NCBI RefSeq assembly: GCF_018130545.1 | Contig: NZ_JAFCKF010000001.1 | Span: 372,001-436,000, forward strand | Length of the DNA stretch: 64,000 nt | Source of the DNA: Bradyrhizobium tropiciagri | GTDB taxonomy: Bacteria > Pseudomonadota > Alphaproteobacteria > Rhizobiales > Xanthobacteraceae | Reading direction: 5' to 3' | Part shown: piece by piece, positions 16,895 to 24,565 of the stretch | Layout of the letters: each line of letters begins with the position of its first letter | Position numbering within the stretch: position 1 is the first letter of the stretch | Program-made: the position numbers and the translations under genes | The notes under the pieces: model-generated | Database searches by the model: none | The model's input: the letters and a program-made list of their open reading frames with translations, nothing else | Told to the model about the DNA's origin: nothing

Positions 16895-17821
16895 ATGAAC
16901 CCTGTCGCGTTGCTGACCCCGACCTATGGGCGCGATCTGGAAATCTGCACGCTGCTTTGCGAAAGCGTGGATCGCCACGTCACGTCCTTCTCCAGGCATT
17001 ATCTGCTGGTTCCGGATTGCGACCTGTCGCTGTTCGCGCCGCTGGCCAGCGAACGCCGCATCATCATTCCGGCGTCGTCGTTCCTGCCCGATTGGCTGCG
17101 TCCGCTGCCGCGCATGATCCAGCGCAAGCGCCGCCAGTTCTGGTGGTCGCTGCGCGCCAAGCCGGTGAACGGCTGGCACGTGCAGCAGATCCTGAAGATC
17201 GCGGCGACGATCTCGCTGCCCTATGAGCGGTTCTGCATCCTGGATTCCGACATCGTGTTCTTCCGCGATTTCGATCTGGCGCGTTTCCAGTATCCGAACA
17301 CGATCCCCCTGCTGAAGATGGCCGACGCCGTCACCGCCGACCAGCCGCGCCATTCCCGCTGGCTCGAGACCAGCCACCAGTTGATCGGCCTGCCAACACC
17401 GCCGTTCCCGGCGCCGGATTTCATCGGGCACATCATCTTCTGGGACAAGCAGACCACAACCGCGCTGGCCGAGCGCATCGAGGCCGTCACCGGCATGAGC
17501 TGGATCGAGGCTCTGTGCCGGACCCGCGAATTCTCCGAATACCTGCTGTACGGCTTCTTCGTCGAAAACGACGAGGCGTCCGCGCTGCGCCACTCCGTGG
17601 TGCCGAAGACGCAATGCGTCAGCTACTGGGATGATCCGACCTTGAGCAAGGACGAGCTCACCCGGCTGCTGCTGCGCGCCAACAGGGACGACGTCGCGTT
17701 CTCGATCGCGTCCTTCTCGGGGACGCCGGTCGCGACCATTCGTGAGGTCGTGGCCGAGAGCGACGCCATCCTGGCATCGTCGGCGGCCGCAAAGCCGGTG
17801 GAGCTTGCCGCATCATGCTGA
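16895..17821 (+). CDS. DUF6492 family protein, putative glycosyltransferase
   Basis: Protein of 308 residues of the DUF6492 type. It starts with VALLTPTYGRDLEICTLLC, like a GT-A N-terminal strand, and has a DxD motif at D117/D119 in ILDSDIVFF that could bind a metal and nucleotide sugar; PDFIGHIIFWDK resembles an acceptor loop. No activity is known to me, so transferase is inferred from fold-like motifs and location. Its last seven bases overlap the flippase gene, so they are coupled. It opens a plus-strand run that continues through Wzx, methyltransferase and deacetylase. Confidence 0.75.
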   Translation: MNPVALLTPTYGRDLEICTLLCESVDRHVTSFSRHYLLVPDCDLSLFAPLASERRIIIPASSFLPDWLRPLPRMIQRKRRQFWWSLRAKPVNGWHVQQILKIAATISLPYERFCILDSDIVFFRDFDLARFQYPNTIPLLKMADAVTADQPRHSRWLETSHQLIGLPTPPFPAPDFIGHIIFWDKQTTTALAERIEAVTGMSWIEALCRTREFSEYLLYGFFVENDEASALRHSVVPKTQCVSYWDDPTLSKDELTRLLLRANRDDVAFSIASFSGTPVATIREVVAESDAILASSAAAKPVELAASC

Positions 17822-19263
17822 TCGGACAGGCCAGCATCAACCTGACCGCCAACGTGCTATCGGCGCTGCTCGGGCTACTGAGCGTGTTCGTCTTCACGCG
17901 GCTGTTCGCGCCGCATGACTATGGTGTCTACCTGCTGGGCACAGGCTTCGCCTCCGTCATCTCCGTCTTCCTGGTCGGCTGGTTTCGCAACCTGATCCTG
18001 AGCGGTCATGCCCGCAACGACGACACCGACGTCCGCGGCCTGGTGGCGTCGGGCTATCTGATCTCCTGCCTCGTCGCGCCGTTGGCCTATTTGCTGGCGC
18101 GTCTGGTCGGGCTTGATGCGACCGCTGCGCTGGCCGCCGTCGCGCTCGCGATTGCGATCGGCCTGTTCGAGCTGACGCAGGACCTGCTGCGAGCCAGGCT
18201 GAAGGCGCTCTCGGTGATGAAGGCAACGCTGGTCCGCGCGGCTGCCCTGCTCGGCCTTGGTGTCGTCGTCGCAACCGCCAGCCCGACCGGCGTCACGCTG
18301 CTGCTCGCGGCCGGCGCCGCCTATCTCATCGCCGTGCTGGTCCAGTCGCGCAGCGCATGGCGCGGCACCATGATCAATTTCGGCCGCAACGATCTGTGGT
18401 CGCTCGCCCGCGCCGGCCTGCCGCTGACCCTGTCGCTGACCTTGCTGGCGATCTCCAGCGTGACCGACCGCTTCATGATCGCGAACCTGATCGGTACGGC
18501 CGACGCCGGCAAATATGTCGCGGCGCTGGATCTGGTTCGCCAGACCCTGATGATGCCCGCGATGAGCATGGCCGCGGCCTTCTTTCCGATGGCCGTGCAG
18601 ATCCAGGCCCGGCACGGCGATGCCTCGGCCGCCATCAGGACCCATCTTGCCGATTGTCTCGAGCTGCTGGCCGGCGTCACGCTGCCGGCCTGTCTCGGCT
18701 TTGCCCTGATCGCCCCGCATGTCGCCAACGTCATCCTCGGCGCCGACTTCCGCGCGCTCGCCGGCGAGATCATGCCGATCATCGCAGCGGCCGTGCTGTT
18801 CCAGGTGCTGACGCAGCAATATCTGCATGCGAGCTTCCTGCTGTCAGGACGCAACTCCTTCTATCTGATCAACACCGCCTCGATCATCGCGGCCAATGTG
18901 ATCCTGTCCTACGGGCTGGTGAGCCTCTACGGCACGATCGGCGCGGCCTGGGCGCGCCTCGGCGCCGACGTCACGGGCTTTGCCTGCGCCCTGTTCCTGA
19001 GCCGCTTCGCCTTCCGGATTCCGATCCCGCTCGGCCGCCTCGCTTTGATCGTCATCGCCGCGCTCGCGATGGCGCTGACCGTCGCCGCGCTGGACCGTGC
19101 CTTGGATCTTGCCGATCTCCCCGCCTGCATCGTGCTGATCGGCACAGGGCTCTTCGTCTACGCCGCGCTCTGCTGGCTGTTCGACATCGCGCGACTGCGC
19201 GGCCGGCTGAAGCGGGGCATCGCCATGTTCCGCACCAAACTCGCAAACAGCAACATTGGATGA
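17815..19263 (+). CDS. Wzx-type oligosaccharide flippase
   Basis: Inner-membrane protein of 482 residues with about 12-14 hydrophobic segments, matching the PST/Wzx polysaccharide exporter family: the N-terminal segment NVLSALLGLLSVFVFTRLF, then PLTLSLTLLAISSVTDRFMI and the central LIGTADAGKYVAAL. It flips undecaprenyl-linked repeat units to the periplasm for a Wzy polymerase. It starts inside the last codons of the DUF6492 gene and is followed four bases later by a methyltransferase gene, so the run is one transcript. Two Wzy-like genes in the locus complete a Wzx/Wzy pathway. Confidence 0.88.
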   Translation: MLIGQASINLTANVLSALLGLLSVFVFTRLFAPHDYGVYLLGTGFASVISVFLVGWFRNLILSGHARNDDTDVRGLVASGYLISCLVAPLAYLLARLVGLDATAALAAVALAIAIGLFELTQDLLRARLKALSVMKATLVRAAALLGLGVVVATASPTGVTLLLAAGAAYLIAVLVQSRSAWRGTMINFGRNDLWSLARAGLPLTLSLTLLAISSVTDRFMIANLIGTADAGKYVAALDLVRQTLMMPAMSMAAAFFPMAVQIQARHGDASAAIRTHLADCLELLAGVTLPACLGFALIAPHVANVILGADFRALAGEIMPIIAAAVLFQVLTQQYLHASFLLSGRNSFYLINTASIIAANVILSYGLVSLYGTIGAAWARLGADVTGFACALFLSRFAFRIPIPLGRLALIVIAALAMALTVAALDRALDLADLPACIVLIGTGLFVYAALCWLFDIARLRGRLKRGIAMFRTKLANSNIG

Positions 19264-19267
19264 ACCA

Positions 19268-20080
19268 ATGACGAAATCCCTCGCGCTCGCTACGCGTCCT
19301 GCCCCGCTCGCCGAGTTCTCGATGCCCGTCCCCGCTGAAATCCACCCGGAATCGCTGCTCGCTCTGCCGCCCGGCGAGGCCAAGCAGAGCCTGCTCACGG
19401 TTCACAGCATCCTCGAGGCCCGGCTGCCGGCCGGACCGCTTGCGATCTACGAGGCCGGCGGCGGCTCGACCAGCTATCTGCCGCTCGGCGTGCTGCGGCG
19501 CGCGCATGTGACTGTGGTCGACATCGACGCAGACCAGATCCGCAACAACGACTATGCGCAGGAAGCCATCCTCGGCGACCTCCAGACCTATCGCTTCCCG
19601 CCGCAGCGCTTCGACCTGATCATCTGCTACAACGTCATCGAGCACATCCCCGATGTGGATGCCGTGCTCGGCGGGTTCTGCGAAGCACTGAAGCCGAACG
19701 GCCTGCTGCTGATCGGCGCGCCGAACCCGAAGTCGCTGTCGGGTATCGTCACCAAGTATTCGCCGCACTGGTTTCACGTCTGGTTCTACCGCCACGTCCG
19801 CGGCGAGAAGAATGCCGGGCTGCCCGGCGAGGCACCGTTCCCGACTCATTTCCATCCGCTGGTCACGCTGGACAAGCTCGAAGCGTTCGTGGCCGGCCGC
19901 GGACTGCAGGTCATCTACCGGAAGAAATACGAGAGCCCGCGCTATCCCGAGATGCGCCGGCGCAAGCCGCTGCTGGCCGCGGCAGTCGATGCGGCCGCGA
20001 AGATGATGAACACGGTGCTGCCGGGCAAGATCGACGTCCGGCACGGCGACTATCATGTGATCCTGCGAAAGCTCGCCTGA
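19268..20080 (+). CDS. Class I SAM-dependent methyltransferase
   Basis: Cytoplasmic methyltransferase of 270 residues with the Rossmann SAM-binding motif IYEAGGGSTSYLPLG (motif I), VVDIDADQI (motif II) and FDLIICYNVIEHIPD (motif IV/post), characteristic of UbiG/Methyltransf_11-like enzymes. In this setting it probably methylates a sugar or a terminal residue, but the substrate is not assignable. The ATG at 19268 lies four bases after the flippase stop. Its stop overlaps the deacetylase start (TGATG). Confidence 0.85.
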   Translation: MTKSLALATRPAPLAEFSMPVPAEIHPESLLALPPGEAKQSLLTVHSILEARLPAGPLAIYEAGGGSTSYLPLGVLRRAHVTVVDIDADQIRNNDYAQEAILGDLQTYRFPPQRFDLIICYNVIEHIPDVDAVLGGFCEALKPNGLLLIGAPNPKSLSGIVTKYSPHWFHVWFYRHVRGEKNAGLPGEAPFPTHFHPLVTLDKLEAFVAGRGLQVIYRKKYESPRYPEMRRRKPLLAAAVDAAAKMMNTVLPGKIDVRHGDYHVILRKLA

Positions 20081-20832
20081 TGAACGCATTGTGGTCGGAG
20101 GCCAGGGTCAAGGTCAGCCACCGGCTGGCGATGCATGTGCAGGTCGAGCGCTTCCGCCTGAACAATGCCACGCCGATGGTGACCTTCACGTTTGACGATC
20201 TTCCGAAGAGCGCGGCGACGTTCGGCGCCGACATTCTGGAATCCTACGGCGCCCGCGGCACATTCTACGTGTCGGGCGGCCTGGTCGGGCTCGACGCGCC
20301 GGACTGGACCACCGGCAGCTCCGATGACGTCGTCTCGCTGCATCGCCGCGGCCACGAGGTCGGCTGCCACACCTTTTCGCACCGCCGCGCCTGCGATCTC
20401 GACGAGACCTCGCTGGCAGCAGAGATCGCGCGCAACCGCACCTATTTCCACTCGCTCGATCCGACCATGCCGGTCGAGACCTTCGCCTACCCGTTCGGCT
20501 ACGGCTCCTACGCACGGAAGCAGCAGCTGAAGTCCGAATTCCTGACCTGCCGCAGCATCGTGCCCGGCGTGAACAGCGGCGAGGTCGACCTGCAATTCCT
20601 CCGCGCCGTGCCGCTGATCGACCGGCAGATGTCACGCGAGCGGATCGACCTGGCCTTCGCCGAGGCGGTAAACATGAACGGCTGGTTAATTTTCTACAGC
20701 CACGACGTCGCCGACGCGCCGAGCCTTTACGGCTGCACGCCCGACCTCATGACTTACGCGCTGGAGGCAGCGGCGCGGCGCAATGTCCCTGTTCTGACCA
20801 TGGCGGAGGCGTTCCGATGCGCCCGTGCTTAA
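20080..20832 (+). CDS. Polysaccharide deacetylase (NodB/CE4 type)
   Basis: Carbohydrate esterase family 4 protein of 250 residues. The metal triad is visible: the paired aspartates D39/D40 in FTFDDLP, then H97 and H101 in GCHTFSH. FAYPFGYG supplies another family motif. It removes N- or O-acetyl groups from a polysaccharide or its precursor. No signal peptide is evident, which argues for action on a cytoplasmic intermediate. The ATG overlaps the methyltransferase stop by one base, so the pair is coupled. A gap of 153 bases follows before the GumC-like gene. Confidence 0.87.
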   Translation: MNALWSEARVKVSHRLAMHVQVERFRLNNATPMVTFTFDDLPKSAATFGADILESYGARGTFYVSGGLVGLDAPDWTTGSSDDVVSLHRRGHEVGCHTFSHRRACDLDETSLAAEIARNRTYFHSLDPTMPVETFAYPFGYGSYARKQQLKSEFLTCRSIVPGVNSGEVDLQFLRAVPLIDRQMSRERIDLAFAEAVNMNGWLIFYSHDVADAPSLYGCTPDLMTYALEAAARRNVPVLTMAEAFRCARA

Positions 20833-20985
20833 ACCCTTTGTTTGCCTTTCTGGTGAATAGTCGGCGAATGAGTATGGTTAATTTTTCGTGTTGCGTTTTT
20901 TCCGCGATTTCTTGTGCGCGTAGCGTGGCCCGAAAAAGTGCTCCTCAGCCGATGCGTGCGGCCATTCAGACGGAAGCTGGGGTCG

Positions 20986-23298
20986 ATGCTTAGCTATGAC
21001 CAGCCGATAGACCGGGCCAAACCGGAGCCGCGCCGGGCCGCAAGCCCGGCCGGCTTCAACGTGCTCGAGCTGATCCGGCTGTTGTGGGAACGCAAGGTCG
21101 CGATCGCCTCGGCTGCCCTGCTCTGCGCCTGCATCGCGGTTGCGATCGGCAAGAGCCTGACGCCGAAATACACCGCAGGCGCCCAGCTCTATGTCGATCC
21201 GCGCGAGCTGCAGCTCGTCGAGCGCGAGTTGACCCCGCGCGCCCAGGACGTCTCCGGCCTGTCGATGGTGGTCGAAAGCCAGTCGCGCCTGATCACGTCC
21301 AACAATGTGCTGCTGCAGGTGATCCGCGACACCAACCTCGTCAGGGATCCCGAGTTCGGCGGCGGCGCCGCCAGCAAGGGCCTGCTCGCCTCGCTGCTCG
21401 GTCTGTTCGGCATCGAGCCGCGAACGACGGCGGAACAGCAACAGCAGATCGAGATGAATACGCTCGACACGTTGAACCGCCACATCAACGTCAAGAAGAC
21501 CGATCGTACCTTCATCGTCGACATCGACGTGTGGTCGCACGATCCGGTCAAGGCGGCGATGCTCTCCAATGCGATCGCCAAGGCCTATCTCACCGAGTCC
21601 AAGCGGTCGCAGGCCGATGCCGCGCGGCGCGCCACCCGCGACCTGTCCGGCCGGCTGAAAGAGCTGCAGCAGCGCCTGCGCAATTCCGAAGAGGCACTCG
21701 CGACCTACAAGGCGCAGAACAATTTCGTCGGCTCGCAGGACAACCTGCTCACCGACCAGCAGCTCTCGGGCGGCAACCAGCGGCTGGCCGCCGCGCGGGC
21801 CCAGACCCTCGATGCGCAAGCCAGCTACGACCAGATCGAGGCCACCCGCCGCGGCACGGCCGACCCCGGCGCGATCCCCGAAGCGGTGCAGTCGCCGACC
21901 ATCGCCAATCTGCGCTCGCAATATGCCGATGCGAAAAAGCGGCTGGCGGAAATGCAGGGCGAGCTTGGGCCACGTCACCCGGATCTGCGCAAGGTCGAGC
22001 AGCAGGTCGAGGACCTGCGCCGCACCATCAAGGAAGAGGTCGACCGCGTTGCGCTGGCCGCCAAGAACAATCTGACCCGGGCTCGTGACTACGAGGCCTC
22101 GCTCAACAAGGCCTTGGACGTTCAGAAGCGTCAGAGCGTGCAGATGAGCCAGGCCTCGGTGCGGCTGCGCGAGCTCGAGCGCGAGGTCGACGCCAGCCGC
22201 GACGTCTACCAGTCCTTCCTCAAGCGCTCGCGCGAGACCGAGGAGCAGGAGAGCCTCAACACTTCTAGCGCGCGCGTGATCGGCGATGCCACGATCCCGC
22301 AGCAGCGCACCTTCCCGCCCGCGATGAGCCTGCTCGCAATGATCGGCTTCATGTTCGGCGGGCTCGCCGCCGCGGCGTGGATCGTGGCCGCCCGTCAGCT
22401 GGCGCCCGGTGCCGATCCGATCCGTCCCAAGCTGCAGCCGAAACAGGATCCGGCGCCGGAACGACAACCCCTGATCGCCAAGGTCAAGCCGCCCGTGTCG
22501 ACCCCGCCCGTGCCGGTCCAGCCGGCCGCCGGCAGTATCGACACGCCGGTGATCGAGAAGCCGCTGATCGCCGAGCTGCAGGAATCCGACGTGATGCGCA
22601 CGCTTGGCGGAATCCTGAGCGGCGACAGCCTCGTCGATGTCACGCGGTTCGGCTGGCCGACTCTGCGCACCAGCTCCGCGCTCGGGCCGTTCTCCAACAC
22701 GATGCGGCAGATCCATGCGGCGCTGGCGACGCGGATGGCGCCGAGCAGCGTCCCCGTGCTGGCCGTGATCGGCACCGCCGACGATTCCGATCGCAGCGTG
22801 GTCGCGCTCAACATCGCGCTGGTCGCCGCGCGCGACGGCGCCCGCGTCCTGCTGATCGATGCGGACGCCGCCGTCCACGCCTTGACCGACAGGGTCGGCC
22901 ATCCCGTGCAGGGCAAGCCGAGCCGGCTCGACTGGCTCACCATCGGCAGCAAGGCGTCGCGCGCCGTCAACACCGCGAACGGCATCGCGATCCTGCCGGC
23001 GATCGAGGGCAATTCCACCGCGGCAATCCGGAAGGCGATCGCGCAGACGCGCTCCGCCGGTGGCCATGACCTCGTGATCCTGGACGGACCGGCGATGCCG
23101 TGGGCTGCGGACGAACGGCAGCTGTTCGACATGGCCGACGGGCTGATCGCAGCACTGCCGGTGGATCGCGACATCAACGCGTCGATGGAAGACATCATCA
23201 CGGCACTCGGCGGCGCCGAGCGAAAGCTTGCCGGTGTCGTTCTCAACGAGCTCCAGTCCACCGCTGCGAGTCAGCAAGGCGACAAGCAATATGCGTGA
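20986..23298 (+). CDS. GumC/Wzz co-polymerase with degenerate BY-kinase-like domain
   Basis: Inner-membrane polysaccharide co-polymerase of 770 residues. A Wzz domain opens the protein; TM1 is near residues 37-58 and TM2 near 447-469, bracketing a large periplasmic region with coiled-coil stretches (e.g. SEEALATYKAQNNF, RELEREVDASRDVYQSFLKRS). The C-terminal cytoplasmic part aligns to bacterial tyrosine kinases, with LLIDADA at about 622-628 and LVILDGP, but the Walker A position (about 596-606, GTADDSDRSVV) lacks the GKS/T lysine and glycines, and no Tyr cluster ends the protein. It should control chain length or export; kinase activity is doubtful. The start at 20986 follows GGAAGCTGGGG. 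Confidence 0.88.
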   Translation: MLSYDQPIDRAKPEPRRAASPAGFNVLELIRLLWERKVAIASAALLCACIAVAIGKSLTPKYTAGAQLYVDPRELQLVERELTPRAQDVSGLSMVVESQSRLITSNNVLLQVIRDTNLVRDPEFGGGAASKGLLASLLGLFGIEPRTTAEQQQQIEMNTLDTLNRHINVKKTDRTFIVDIDVWSHDPVKAAMLSNAIAKAYLTESKRSQADAARRATRDLSGRLKELQQRLRNSEEALATYKAQNNFVGSQDNLLTDQQLSGGNQRLAAARAQTLDAQASYDQIEATRRGTADPGAIPEAVQSPTIANLRSQYADAKKRLAEMQGELGPRHPDLRKVEQQVEDLRRTIKEEVDRVALAAKNNLTRARDYEASLNKALDVQKRQSVQMSQASVRLRELEREVDASRDVYQSFLKRSRETEEQESLNTSSARVIGDATIPQQRTFPPAMSLLAMIGFMFGGLAAAAWIVAARQLAPGADPIRPKLQPKQDPAPERQPLIAKVKPPVSTPPVPVQPAAGSIDTPVIEKPLIAELQESDVMRTLGGILSGDSLVDVTRFGWPTLRTSSALGPFSNTMRQIHAALATRMAPSSVPVLAVIGTADDSDRSVVALNIALVAARDGARVLLIDADAAVHALTDRVGHPVQGKPSRLDWLTIGSKASRAVNTANGIAILPAIEGNSTAAIRKAIAQTRSAGGHDLVILDGPAMPWAADERQLFDMADGLIAALPVDRDINASMEDIITALGGAERKLAGVVLNELQSTAASQQGDKQYA

Positions 23299-23363
23299 GC
23301 GGTGCGCCAGCCGCGCCGCCTTGCGCTCCGCTCCTGCGCCAGCGAACGCGAGTTGATCGTCCC

Positions 23364-24470
23364 ATGCGCCGGCTAGCCATCCCCGCCATCATCGCCGCCG
23401 CATCCATTCTGCTGTCGGTTGCCGCGCGGGCCTGCCCCGCCCTGATCGAAGGCGTTCCGGCAGACCGGCTCAAGGCACTGTCGCAAGGCGTCAATGCCGA
23501 CGGCTGGATTACCGATCCGCGATTGGCGCCGCCGCGCAGCCTGCTGGTCGAGCTGCGCAAGGCCGGCTTGACCCATATCCGGCTGCCGGTGCCTGCCGAC
23601 TTCGTCATGCCGCGCTTCGCCACCAAAGCGGAGATCGACGGCCGGCTACACACCGTCGATGCCGCGCTGAAGACCCTGCTCGCGCTCGGCTACGTCGTGT
23701 CGATCGACCTGCATTCGGGCCAGCGCTTCAACCCGCTGCACAGGGACGATCCGCCCGCCGCGATGAGCGAAATGAAGAGCGCCTGGACCGAACTCGCGCA
23801 CATCATGCAGCGCTATCCGTCCGATCGTGTGTTTGCGGAATTGCTGAACGAGCCGGAGGTCGATGCCGCACAGTGGCGGAGCGAAGTCCGGGAGCTGGCC
23901 GGCTTCATTCGCGGCCTGCTGCCGCAGACCACCCTGATCACGGGACCGGTCAACTGGCAGCGCGCGGACTCGCTGCCGGGCTTCACGCCGCTCGACGATC
24001 CTAACGTCGTCTATGCCATCCATTTCTACGATCCGATGGTGTTCACCCATCAGGCGCATTGGGATCCGAATCAGCCGCTGCACGACGTCACCGGATTGCC
24101 CTATCCGCTCCACGCCGATGATCCCAAGGTTCAGCAGCTGCGCGAGCAGCTCACCGCGCTGAACAAGCCCAAGGCGCTTGCAATGGTCGACCGCGCCACG
24201 CCCGACCGCGGCATCGACCAATGGCTCGCGCCCGCCGCCGCCTGGCAGCGGCAATATTCCCGCCCGATCATCATCAACGAGTTCGGGGTGCTCAAGGCCG
24301 GGGCCCCGCGCGACAGCAGATTGCGCTGGCTCGCCGGCGTCACGGCCTATGCCCGGCAACAATGCTGGGGCTGGGCCCATTGGGAACTGTCGCAGGGCTT
24401 TGGCCTGGCGGACGCGGCCACCGGCAAGGTCGACCGCGACGCGCTGAAGGCGCTGCTCGGAACCCGCTAG
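23364..24470 (+). CDS. Secreted GH5 glycoside hydrolase (cellulase-like)
   Basis: Exported GH5 enzyme of 368 residues. Residues 1-24 are a signal peptide ending at ARACP. The two catalytic glutamates are E163 in LLNEPEV (acid/base) and E306 in IINEFGVLK (nucleophile); DLHSGQRFNP, AIHFYDPMVFTHQ and WGWAHWELSQGF are further family segments. It probably hydrolyses beta-linked glucan or a related polymer in the periplasm. The ATG at 23364 is chosen by the signal peptide. Together with the GH26-like gene this gives the polysaccharide locus two exported hydrolases, possibly for trimming or clearing the product. Confidence 0.87.
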   Translation: MRRLAIPAIIAAASILLSVAARACPALIEGVPADRLKALSQGVNADGWITDPRLAPPRSLLVELRKAGLTHIRLPVPADFVMPRFATKAEIDGRLHTVDAALKTLLALGYVVSIDLHSGQRFNPLHRDDPPAAMSEMKSAWTELAHIMQRYPSDRVFAELLNEPEVDAAQWRSEVRELAGFIRGLLPQTTLITGPVNWQRADSLPGFTPLDDPNVVYAIHFYDPMVFTHQAHWDPNQPLHDVTGLPYPLHADDPKVQQLREQLTALNKPKALAMVDRATPDRGIDQWLAPAAAWQRQYSRPIIINEFGVLKAGAPRDSRLRWLAGVTAYARQQCWGWAHWELSQGFGLADAATGKVDRDALKALLGTR

Positions 24471-24479
24471 GCGATCTGG

Positions 24480-24494
24480 TTAACCGGTTCTTAC
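24480..24494 (+). promoter_or_regulatory. CtrA-box-like site ahead of the polymerase-like gene
   Basis: TTAA-CCGGTTC-TTAC deviates from TTAA-N7-TTAA by one base. It lies nine bases after the GH5 stop and 72 bases before the GTG of the polymerase-like gene, so it could mark a separate promoter. Inference only. Confidence 0.35.
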
Positions 24495-24565
24495 ACAATG
24501 CGCGGCTAGATCGACGATGCGGGCACGCGGTACCCCCGCACGTTCGGCATTTTAGGTCAGAGCCT

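Noticed and set aside
20878-23289. An 803-codon minus-strand frame opposite the GumC-like gene
   Set aside because: The opposite strand encodes a protein with conserved Wzz and kinase-like features; the minus frame has no recognisable domain.
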